Positions 6,220 to 12,535 of a DNA stretch of 21,572 bases are shown here, piece by piece (position 1 is the first letter of the stretch; the number at the start of each line of letters is the position of its first letter). The stretch covers positions 1-21,572 of the forward strand of contig JBBIOI010000057.1 in the NCBI GenBank assembly GCA_037443425.1, read 5' to 3'. The notes below the pieces were generated by a model that did no database searches, was not told the origin of the DNA, and saw only the letters and a program-made list of their open reading frames with translations. Source of the stretch: JBBIOI01 sp037443425 (GTDB taxonomy: Bacteria > Desulfobacterota > BSN033 > UBA1163). Made by a program: the position numbers and the translations under genes.

Positions 6220-6277
6220 ACCTGCTCTTGCTGGCTCCAGCAGGTGGGGAAAGGGGGATAGTGGCGGGGCCCCCCCG
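6220..6277. other. G-rich hairpin-forming segment next to the A/T tract
   Basis: ACCTGCT (6220-6226) pairs with AGCAGGT (6239-6245); a nested alternative, TGCTGG/CCAGCA, exists at 6229-6242. A G-rich strand with runs at 6245-6248, 6253-6257 and 6266-6269 follows, then CGGGG (6265-6269) can pair with CCCCG (6273-6277) before ATTTTT. The last hairpin could act as a weak terminator. Such composition is abrupt in this AT-rich element and may belong to an origin or packaging/nicking region. Confidence 0.4.
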
Positions 6278-6292
6278 ATTTTTGAGGGAAAT

Positions 6293-6442
6293 ATGGAAAA
6301 CAGAATAAAGAGACTTCAGAAAATTTTTGAGGCCTTCGAGAAAATGCTGTCCATCATGGATCGGGAAAGATCGGAGGGTTGGCGTGAAATCGTAAACAGC
6401 ACTGCCAGAAGGCCTAAGAAAAGGCAAAAAAGAAGAGGATAG
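6293..6442 (+). CDS. Unknown 49-aa basic small protein
   Basis: The ATG at 6293 has GAGGG six bases upstream and is preferred over a longer frame from 6203, which would run through the structured G-rich DNA. The protein starts MENRIKRLQKIFEAFEKMLS, a predicted amphipathic helix, and ends in a very basic tail (ARRPKKRQKRRG) suited to nucleic-acid binding. No family recognised. Placed between the candidate origin and the HTH gene, it may be a small DNA-binding accessory factor. Confidence 0.5.
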   Translation: MENRIKRLQKIFEAFEKMLSIMDRERSEGWREIVNSTARRPKKRQKRRG

Positions 6443-6504
6443 TTATTAATATTATTAACAAATTTCTTACAGATTCATTATATTTTCAGTAAAACTATTG
6501 GGAG

Positions 6505-6569
6505 TGTAAACTTTACTGTAAACGAAATCTCAAATTTTACAACCATACATGTAAAATTATGAATTTACA
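6505..6569. promoter_or_regulatory. Cluster of TGTAAA operator-like motifs
   Basis: TGTAAAC occurs at 6505-6511 and 6517-6523 (12 bp apart). TTTTACA (6535-6541) and TGTAAAA (6550-6556) form an inverted pair, and TTTACA recurs at 6564-6569. All lie between the 49-aa gene and the HTH gene starting at 6584. The cluster looks like a binding array for a regulator or partition-type protein, possibly the downstream HTH protein itself. Confidence 0.45.
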
Positions 6570-6583
6570 ACACAGGAGTTTCA

Positions 6584-7243
6584 ATGGGGAAAGATTTTAA
6601 AGATGAGGTCAGACGGCTAAGGGAGGAAGGGCTTACTATCACAGCAATATCAAAGGCTCTCGACATTTCCCGTCCAACCGTTTACAAAATTCTCTCTGAA
6701 AATGGAGAAGAGAAAAAGGGGAAAGATGTTGAAAAAAAGACTCGTGCATACGATGGGGTAATCCCTGTAACTAACCCGAGCCCAAAGGTAAAAGAAATGA
6801 GGGAATCTGTGGAATTGTCTGAACTTGAATTGAGAATGAGGAAGTCCTTAAAGGATATTGAAAAATTGGAAAAAGAGAAAAAAATTTCGCAAATTATTCA
6901 AGAAGTGAAGAAAAAAATCTTCCCTGTGGAATTGAAGAAATTGATCCCTCTAAATATCTTAACGGTGGCTCACGATAAGGTTAATAACTATCTCTCTAAG
7001 GTAGATGTTTTAAGCATCCCAATAGATGAGCTTATAATTGGAGCCCTGGATGTTCGTAATGCTGTTTTCCGTTCACTGCCTGAAAATATAAAATTGGAAG
7101 TTTATTATCGTTTTTTTGGTTTGTTGAAAGGCATTTTAGCTGACCTTTTAAAGGAAGAATGTAAAGAATTCTATCCTTCTTTAGTTAGGCAGGGATTTAA
7201 AGGAAGTTTTGGTGATTTTTTAGAAATCGTGGGTTTGAATTAA
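6584..7243 (+). CDS. Helix-turn-helix protein with coiled coil (219 aa)
   Basis: Residues about 5-40 (EVRRLREEGLTITAISKALD then ISRPTVYKILSEN) are a resolvase/transposase-type helix-turn-helix like those at the C-terminus of Hin-family recombinases or in DUF-type plasmid regulators. A Lys-rich linker follows, then a long charged helix (about 75-115, SELELRMRKSLKDIEKLEKE and on) predicted as a coiled coil. The rest is a helical domain with no catalytic motif I can identify. The start has AGGAG nine bases upstream. The 5' region holds several TGTAAA motifs, so autoregulation is plausible. Likely roles are DNA segregation, replication control or transcription regulation of the element. There is no serine recombinase catalytic domain, so it is not a resolvase. 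Confidence 0.65.
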   Translation: MGKDFKDEVRRLREEGLTITAISKALDISRPTVYKILSENGEEKKGKDVEKKTRAYDGVIPVTNPSPKVKEMRESVELSELELRMRKSLKDIEKLEKEKKISQIIQEVKKKIFPVELKKLIPLNILTVAHDKVNNYLSKVDVLSIPIDELIIGALDVRNAVFRSLPENIKLEVYYRFFGLLKGILADLLKEECKEFYPSLVRQGFKGSFGDFLEIVGLN

Positions 7244-7248
7244 GCACT

Positions 7249-7307
7249 GGCCGAGCCGAGCCTGAGCGGAGAGCAAACGGAGTCTCAGGCGAAGGCGAGG
7301 CGAGGCC
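7249..7307. other. GC-rich inverted/direct repeat between element genes
   Basis: A strikingly GC-rich block in AT-rich DNA. CCTGAG (7261-7266) pairs with CTCAGG (7284-7289), flanked outside by GGCC (7249-7252) and GGCC (7304-7307). It contains short repeats GCCGA twice and GGCGA/GGCGAGG several times. It begins 5 bases after the HTH gene stop and ends before the Shine-Dalgarno of the next gene. It may be an RNA structure, a protein site or an inserted small repeat; no T-tract follows. Confidence 0.4.
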
Positions 7308-7326
7308 TTGAAAGGAGGTGAAGTGT

Positions 7327-7662
7327 ATGTCTATAGTAACACAACTCGGAAGTCCGCTGTTTAATGTCCCGGAAGGGGGCAATTATCGTGGTTTTGCTGA
7401 TCCTCTTGAGGGGTTTAATCTTTTTCCTTTTGGAGGTGGTCCGAACATTTGGGGCCCCGACTCAAGACCAGAAGTGGACGAAGTCTCACCGTCCTCGCCC
7501 CGGTTAGTATATGCACCTGCAAAAAGAAATTTTTCGGGGCTTGAAGAAATCAAAATGCAGTTAAAAAATATTTGGAGCACGACTACCGGTAAGATTGCAA
7601 TTTTAGGTCTGATGGGGCTTGCTATTTATCTGGCAGAAAGAAGGGGATTGATTAGGATTTAA
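7327..7662 (+). CDS. Unknown 111-aa protein with one C-terminal membrane segment
   Basis: The ATG at 7327 has GGAGGTG about 7 bases upstream. The first 65 residues are rich in Gly and Pro (GGNYRGFADPLEGFNLFPFG, GPNIWGPDSRPEVDEV) and look unstructured or extended. A helix follows (SGLEEIKMQLKNIW) and then a single membrane segment (about 89-105, KIAILGLMGLAIYLAERR) with a positive end. There is no signal peptide. It resembles tail-anchored small proteins or minor virion proteins of small phages in architecture only. No family recognised. It sits between the HTH gene and the recombinase, on the same strand. Confidence 0.65.
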   Translation: MSIVTQLGSPLFNVPEGGNYRGFADPLEGFNLFPFGGGPNIWGPDSRPEVDEVSPSSPRLVYAPAKRNFSGLEEIKMQLKNIWSTTTGKIAILGLMGLAIYLAERRGLIRI

Positions 7663-7823
7663 ATCATCTTGTGATGAATGCCTTTGCAGGGTCATCCTTT
7701 CATCTGGTTTGGCCGTTTTCCAGAAAAACGGCTACAAGCTTGGTAGAGATGAGTTTTTTATTGACAACGATCCCCAAATATGATAACGGATATCTTCAAC
7801 TTCTTTTGAAGGAAGGAGAAGAT

Positions 7824-9023
7824 ATGAAGGGGATAATTCGTTGCAAGGGTCATTGTGAAAAGTGTGGGGGAAGTTTTACGCATGTCCCACGTTTAGGATA
7901 CATTTGCCCTGAGTGCAAAATAATTCCAAGAAGGTTTTATATCGATCTTTGGTTTAATGGAAACAGGATAAGGCTTTTTTCGGACAAAACTGGCCAGACG
8001 TTAGACAGTTATCAACGTGCACAAAATCTTTTGGCTCATATAAATTATGAAATAAAAAATCATATTTTTAATCCTTCAAAATACGTTAATAGTGAATTAA
8101 AAGAATTCTGGACTTCTAATCTTATCGAAAAGTTTCTTGAAATGAAACTCCCCTTAATCGCTCCTTCTTATCAGAAAGACTATGAAAGAATGGGAAGAAT
8201 GGTGAAGGATTTTTTTGGAACAAAGGATGTGCGAGAGATTAGAAAGTTAGATATTATCAATTTCAAAACCTATATTGAAAAAAAATTTAACTTTAAACCA
8301 AAAAGTGTCAAAAATATTTTAGATTTTTTTAAAACTTTTCTAAGATATCTAAAATATGATCTTGAGATTATCGATAATGTGCCTTCGTTTCCAAAGATTG
8401 AAGTCCAACCTCCTTCATTCAGGTGGTTAACTTCCGAAGATCAGATTAAACTTCTTAATTACATACCTGATAAGCATAAACCTATTCTCATGTTTCTTAT
8501 GTTACAGGGTTGTAGACCAGGGGAAGCAAGGGCTTTAAAATGCAAAGATATAGATTTAAGAAATGAGACAATTATAATTAGGGCTACATTTTCTAATGGG
8601 ATTTATCTTGAAAGAAGAAAAAGTAAAAACGCAATAACAATCCCTATTCATCCTGAAATGATGGACTTCTTAAAAGAAAGGGTCAAAAATAATCTACCTG
8701 AGGCATTTGTTTTTGTGAATCCCAATACAGGAGGTCCTTACAGTGAAAACAATTTGAGGAATATTTGGAGTAAGGTTCGTCAAAAGGCAAATATTTCATC
8801 TTCATTTAGATTATATGACGCAACACGTCACAGTTTCGCTTCCCAACTTGTCAATAGTGGTTCAAGCATATTCAAAGTTTCAAAACTTCTTGGTCACTCA
8901 TCGATAAAGATGACCGAAAAATACGCACACACAAATATTGAAAACCTAAAAACTGATCTTAAAAAATTATCCTTGACCGTCACCAAACTGTCACCAGGAG
9001 AAAAAGGTCAAAAAATTGTTTAA
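7824..9023 (+). CDS. Tyrosine recombinase (integrase) with N-terminal zinc ribbon
   Basis: A 399-aa site-specific recombinase. The ATG at 7824 is chosen because GGAAGGAG lies 6-13 bases upstream; the frame stays open to 7671 but without a better start. Residues 7-31 contain Cys7, Cys11, Cys14, Cys28 and Cys31 (CEKCGG ... CPEC), a zinc-ribbon-like module not usual in phage integrases. A core-binding domain (about 105-205) and a catalytic domain follow. Catalytic residues: Arg in LQGCRPGEARAL, Lys in RRKSKNAITIP, Arg335 in DATRHSFAS (the usual first His is Asp here), His358 in LLGHSS, and Tyr367 in EKYAH. The set is otherwise complete. Its stop lies 29 bases before a tRNA 3'-end copy, so it is the integrase of this element. 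It is not an integron integrase: the extra IntI-specific patch is not seen. Confidence 0.93.
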   Translation: MKGIIRCKGHCEKCGGSFTHVPRLGYICPECKIIPRRFYIDLWFNGNRIRLFSDKTGQTLDSYQRAQNLLAHINYEIKNHIFNPSKYVNSELKEFWTSNLIEKFLEMKLPLIAPSYQKDYERMGRMVKDFFGTKDVREIRKLDIINFKTYIEKKFNFKPKSVKNILDFFKTFLRYLKYDLEIIDNVPSFPKIEVQPPSFRWLTSEDQIKLLNYIPDKHKPILMFLMLQGCRPGEARALKCKDIDLRNETIIIRATFSNGIYLERRKSKNAITIPIHPEMMDFLKERVKNNLPEAFVFVNPNTGGPYSENNLRNIWSKVRQKANISSSFRLYDATRHSFASQLVNSGSSIFKVSKLLGHSSIKMTEKYAHTNIENLKTDLKKLSLTVTKLSPGEKGQKIV

Positions 9024-9052
9024 TAATATCAATAATTTACAAAGCGGGTTTA

Positions 9053-9078
9053 GGGTTCAAGCCCCGTCGCTCCCGCCA
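9053..9078 (+). other. Attachment site: 3' end of a tRNA gene (tRNA-Asp-like)
   Basis: The 26 bases from GGGTTCAAGCCCC to TCCCGCCA match the T-loop (TTCAAGC), 3' T-stem, 3' acceptor strand, a G discriminator and encoded CCA of a tRNA. Upstream sequence does not continue the tRNA properly: the 5' T-stem mispairs and there is no anticodon arm. So this is a partial copy left by integration. The acceptor strand CGCTCCC with discriminator G resembles tRNA-Asp genes; that identity is tentative. The intact gene is expected at the other element end, left of the window. Confidence 0.75.
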
Positions 9079-9080
9079 AA

Positions 9081-9119
9081 AATAAAATGGGGTTGGCCTC
9101 AGGTCAACCCCATTTTATT
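9081..9119. terminator. Strong bidirectional hairpin terminator after the tRNA end
   Basis: AATAAAATGGGGTTG (9081-9095) and CAACCCCATTTTATT (9105-9119) are a perfect 15-bp stem with a 9-base loop. A T-rich 3' side on the plus strand and the mirrored sequence on the minus strand allow termination both ways. It lies 2 bases after the tRNA CCA, so it is the original tRNA terminator and marks the start of ordinary chromosome. Confidence 0.9.
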
Positions 9120-9158
9120 AATTTGATTTCCATTCGAAAATCTTATAAATTTAGTAAA

Positions 9159-11288
9159 ATGGAAAAGGTTTCATTACTCTTTTGTATCCACAATCACCAA
9201 CCTATTGGAAATTTTCAACATATTATTGAAGATGCGTATAAGAAGGCATATCTTCCATTTATCGAAACCCTCAAAGACTATCCATTCATGAGGATTAGCA
9301 TCCATTATTCCGGAGTACTATGGGATTTTTTTAAAAAGAATCATCCAGAATTTATAAGAAAACTAAAGGAGTTGGTCAAAAAAGGGCAGTTAGAGATGAT
9401 AAGCGGTGGTTACTATGAGCCTATACTTTCTGTCCTCCCGGATGAAGATAAGATAGGCCAGATAGTTTTGTTAAATAGGACTATAAAGACAGAGGTTGGA
9501 TTTTCCCCATCTGGATTATGGTTAGCTGAAAGGGTATGGGAACCTCACCTTCCAAAATTCTTAGCTAAAGCTGGTATTAAATACATCACAATCGATGACT
9601 ACCATTTCAAAAAGGCAGGCCTGAAGGAAGAAGACTTAAATGGATATTACATAACTGAAGATGAAGGATATGCTCTAAAAGTTTTTCCGGGAAGTGAAAA
9701 ACTGAGATACATTATTCCATTTCATCAACCTGAAGAGACAATCGAATATCTTTCCAATATAAGAGAAAGGGTGGGCCATCCTGCTGCAATATTTGCTGAT
9801 GATGGCGAAAAATTTGGTGTATGGCCCCATACTTATCACTCAGTTTATGAAGAGGGTTGGTTAAGACGTTTTTTTGATTTGATAAAAGAAAATTTAAGCT
9901 GGATTGAACCTATGCCACTTGGCTATTACGCTTCAAAATATAAACCTTTAGGCAGGATATACCTTCCATGTTCTTCTTATATGGAGATGGATGAATGGAG
10001 TTTGCCAACCGAGTCTATGATTGAATACGGAAAGATAATTGAAAAACTTAAAACCTTTCCTGATGGGGATGAAATCAGAAGATTTATAAAGGGAGGTTTC
10101 TGGAGGAATTTCCTTTCAAAATATCCAGAATCTAATGATCTTCATAAAAGGGTAATCCATCTAAGTAGAAATATAAAAACAGAAACAAAAAAAGGCATCC
10201 AAAATATTATCAAAAATCTTTACAGGTCGCAATGTAACGATGCTTACTGGCACGGGGTGTTTGGGGGACTATACCTTCCACATCTAAGGCATGCCCTTTA
10301 TGAGAATCTTATAAGGGCAGAGACCCTGTATGACAGATTGAGACATAAGAAAGACAATTGGATTGAATTTGAAAGACTTGACCTGAATGGAGATGGAAAA
10401 GAAGAGTTAATAATTAAAAATAAAAACCTTATCTTACTATTCATGTGTCAAGGTGGATACTTACTGGAGATGGATTTTAAGCCAAAGGCTTTTAACATCT
10501 TAAATACCCTAACAAGAAGGAAGGAAGGCTATCATAGAAAGATCTTGGAATCGGCAGCTGAAGCATCGGGAGATAGGATTAGAACCATTCATGAAATATT
10601 CGATTTAAAAGAAAAAAATCTTGAACAGTACTTAATCTTTGACAGATATAGAAGGGCCTCCTTTATAGACCATTTCCTTGATGAGAAAACGGATTTAGAA
10701 TCTTTTAGAAGGCATGATTATAAAGAGATTGGTGATTTTATAGAAAGTGACTACAATTTTGAAATAAATAATTTGAAGAATGGAAAGAATGTTACTTTCT
10801 CAAGACACGGGAATATATTGATAGATGAAAAAAAGATTCCGCTTCGTCTAATTAAGAATATTCTTCTCCAAAGTAATAAAAGTTTGATTGAGGCAAAATA
10901 TCAGCTTTTGAATGAGTGTCCAGATATAGATGACAAAAAATGCCTTTTTGGGATAGAATTTAATATAAATCTACTTTCTGGAGATTCAGATGATAGATAC
11001 TATGAGATAGATGGACTCTACCCTGATGATAGAAGACTAAGGAGTATTGGCGAGTCAGAATCTATATCAAAGGTCTGTCTAATTGACAAATATTATGGTC
11101 TGAAAATATTTATAAATAGCAGTAAAAATTTTAGATTGTGGCGTTTTCCAATAGAGACTGTCTCTCTTTCTGAGAGTGGTTTTGAAAGGATATTCCAGGG
11201 TTCGTGTTTACTTCTTTTTTGGCCTTTTCATTTCAATCGAGATAGTTCATTTGAAGTAGATCTCGAATTTGGTGTAGAAAAATATTGA
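9159..11288 (+). CDS. GH57 4-alpha-glucanotransferase / alpha-amylase-like enzyme
   Basis: A 709-aa cytoplasmic enzyme of glycoside hydrolase family 57, acting on alpha-1,4-glucans (glycogen, maltodextrin). Seen motifs: region 1 HNHQPIGNF (11-19), region 2 near SGGYYEP (82-88), region 3 GLWLAERVWEP with the nucleophile Glu124, and region 4 FADDGEKFGVWP with the catalytic Asp at 214/215. After the (beta/alpha)7 barrel come a helical domain (about 290-390) and a long beta-rich C-terminal domain, the layout of Thermococcus litoralis-type glucanotransferases. The ATG at 9159 is chosen because the product then starts with the family's usual strand (MEKVSLLFCIHNHQP). No Shine-Dalgarno is seen; a TATAAA at 9144-9149 fits a leaderless start. 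An EF-hand-like DLNGDGKEE near residue 405 may bind calcium. It is the first chromosomal gene after the element. Confidence 0.9.
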   Translation: MEKVSLLFCIHNHQPIGNFQHIIEDAYKKAYLPFIETLKDYPFMRISIHYSGVLWDFFKKNHPEFIRKLKELVKKGQLEMISGGYYEPILSVLPDEDKIGQIVLLNRTIKTEVGFSPSGLWLAERVWEPHLPKFLAKAGIKYITIDDYHFKKAGLKEEDLNGYYITEDEGYALKVFPGSEKLRYIIPFHQPEETIEYLSNIRERVGHPAAIFADDGEKFGVWPHTYHSVYEEGWLRRFFDLIKENLSWIEPMPLGYYASKYKPLGRIYLPCSSYMEMDEWSLPTESMIEYGKIIEKLKTFPDGDEIRRFIKGGFWRNFLSKYPESNDLHKRVIHLSRNIKTETKKGIQNIIKNLYRSQCNDAYWHGVFGGLYLPHLRHALYENLIRAETLYDRLRHKKDNWIEFERLDLNGDGKEELIIKNKNLILLFMCQGGYLLEMDFKPKAFNILNTLTRRKEGYHRKILESAAEASGDRIRTIHEIFDLKEKNLEQYLIFDRYRRASFIDHFLDEKTDLESFRRHDYKEIGDFIESDYNFEINNLKNGKNVTFSRHGNILIDEKKIPLRLIKNILLQSNKSLIEAKYQLLNECPDIDDKKCLFGIEFNINLLSGDSDDRYYEIDGLYPDDRRLRSIGESESISKVCLIDKYYGLKIFINSSKNFRLWRFPIETVSLSESGFERIFQGSCLLLFWPFHFNRDSSFEVDLEFGVEKY

Positions 11289-11305
11289 ACAGTGAGGAGG
11301 TCACA

Positions 11306-11629
11306 ATGGAAAAGAAAGAAAAACCCTTAGAAAAGATGACAGCTAAAGAGCTCAGGGAGATGGCACTTGGATTGCCAGGGATTCAAGGTGTTCATGCAAT
11401 GAAGAAAGAAGAACTTATAGCTGCAATTCGTGCTGCAAAGGGATTACCCGAACCTGAGCTAAAGATTAAAAAAGAAAAGACCGCTGTAACTGCTTCTGAA
11501 TTAAAGCAGAAGATAAAAGAACTCAGGGCAAAGAGAGAAGAACTGATTCAGCAAAGAAATTGGAAGATGGTCGAGATATTGAGAAAAAGGATAAGCAGAC
11601 TAAAGAAGAAAACAAGAAGGGTTGCTTGA
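11306..11629 (+). CDS. Small SAP/Rho-N-like nucleic-acid-binding protein
   Basis: A 107-aa protein. Residues about 10-45 (MTAKELREMALGLPGIQGVH then AMKKEELIAAIRAAKG) match the helix-extended-helix of Rho N-terminal/SAP-type domains, which bind RNA or DNA. The rest is a Lys/Arg-rich helix (about 65-107, ASELKQKIKELRAKREELIQ and a basic RISRLKKKTRRVA tail), probably a coiled coil contacting nucleic acid. The ATG at 11306 has GAGGAGGT 5 bases upstream and lies 17 bases after the GH57 stop, so the two are probably co-transcribed. Exact role unknown. Similar short proteins occur in many anaerobic bacteria, and functional linkage to GH57 is not implied by the fold. Confidence 0.75.
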   Translation: MEKKEKPLEKMTAKELREMALGLPGIQGVHAMKKEELIAAIRAAKGLPEPELKIKKEKTAVTASELKQKIKELRAKREELIQQRNWKMVEILRKRISRLKKKTRRVA

Positions 11630-11687
11630 TTTTTTAGATTTAAGGCGATCGCCCTCAATTTTCACGGACATCCTTGTTCTATAAATT

Positions 11688-12521
11688 ATGCCAAAGGTTT
11701 CTGTTATCATCCCAACCTATAATCGCTTACCAATGTTAAAGGAGGCAATACAGTCGGTACTTGATCAAGATTTTGAGGACTTTGAACTTATAGTTGTAGA
11801 TGATGGATCTACTGATAAGACCTCAGAGGAAATAAAGAGATACGGTGGCAGGGTAAAGCTAATACAGAATCCTGAAAACAGGGGTGTAAGTTTTGCAAGA
11901 AATAGAGGAATCCTTCAGTCCAGAGGTAAGTATATCGCCTTCTTGGATTCTGATGATCTATGGGTTAAAGGGAAGCTAAGGATCCAAGTTTCTTTTCTCG
12001 ATGAAAACCCCCATTATCCGATCTGTTATACTGATGAGATCTGGATAAGAAAGGGAAAAAGGGTAAATCCGATGAAGAAACACTCGAAATATTCTGGCTG
12101 GATATTTGAAAAATGTCTTCCTTTATGTATCATAAGCCCTTCATCTGCCATGATGAGAAGAAGTCTCTTCTCAAAGGTAGGACTTTTTGATGAAGCACTT
12201 CCGGTCTGTGAGGATTATGATTTCTGGTTAAGGGTTTCTTCGAGATTTCCAATCTTCTTCATACCCGAAAAGCTTATAATAAAAAGGGGGGGGCACCCTG
12301 ATCAACTTTCTCAAAGAGAATGGGGGAATGATAGATACAGAGTAATAGCACTTGAAAAGATACTACAAGAACCTTATTTGACACAGAAACAAAGAGCTAT
12401 GGTTATAAAAGAGATGGAAAAAAAATGCAGGATACTTTCAATGGGTTTTTTAAAGAGGGGGAAGGAACTGGAAGGGAAATATTATAAGGAGATTATGAGA
12501 CAGTATGGAGTTGAGATTTAA
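11688..12521 (+). CDS. Family 2 glycosyltransferase with in-frame G8 tract
   Basis: A 277-aa inverting GT-A glycosyltransferase. The nucleotide-binding start is VSVIIPTYNRLPMLKEAIQS (4-23), VVDDGS is at 36-41, NRGVSFARNRGI near 64-75 is the usual second motif, and the metal-binding DSDD is at 87-90. The acceptor-side region (SSAMMRRSLFSKVGLFDEAL, CEDYDFWLR) and the later RGGHPDQLS fit a known GT2 subgroup. There is no membrane segment, so it acts on the cytoplasmic side, likely on a cell-surface glycan; the acceptor is unknown. No Shine-Dalgarno is visible before the ATG at 11688. A run of eight G (12286-12293) encodes Arg-Gly-Gly within LIIKRGGHP; the frame is intact here, but length change would truncate the protein. 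Confidence 0.9.
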   Translation: MPKVSVIIPTYNRLPMLKEAIQSVLDQDFEDFELIVVDDGSTDKTSEEIKRYGGRVKLIQNPENRGVSFARNRGILQSRGKYIAFLDSDDLWVKGKLRIQVSFLDENPHYPICYTDEIWIRKGKRVNPMKKHSKYSGWIFEKCLPLCIISPSSAMMRRSLFSKVGLFDEALPVCEDYDFWLRVSSRFPIFFIPEKLIIKRGGHPDQLSQREWGNDRYRVIALEKILQEPYLTQKQRAMVIKEMEKKCRILSMGFLKRGKELEGKYYKEIMRQYGVEI

Positions 12522-12535
12522 CAGGGAGAAAGAGT

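Larger units (their letters stand above)
1..9078. mobile_element. tRNA-integrated genetic element (left end outside the window)
   Basis: The right boundary is the tRNA 3'-end copy at 9053-9078, next to the integrase. No tRNA exists upstream in the window, so the element probably extends past base 1 and includes the cassette region. Backbone genes: sigma factor, HTH/excisionase-like protein, AAA+ ATPase, HTH-coiled-coil protein, small unknowns and recombinase. No relaxase, conjugation, capsid or terminase gene is seen in this part. If the left end was lost or lies near 2850-3040, the cassette would be outside it; the data here cannot decide. Confidence 0.6.

Noticed and set aside
7712..7732. 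GCCGTTTT / AAAACGGC hairpin upstream of the integrase
   Set aside because: No T-tract follows and it lies in a frame-neutral leader; may be a weak structure but cannot be called a terminator.
11644..11653. GGCGATCGCC palindrome (HIP1-like octamer inside)
   Set aside because: A single copy in the window; no sign that it is a functional or repeated site here.
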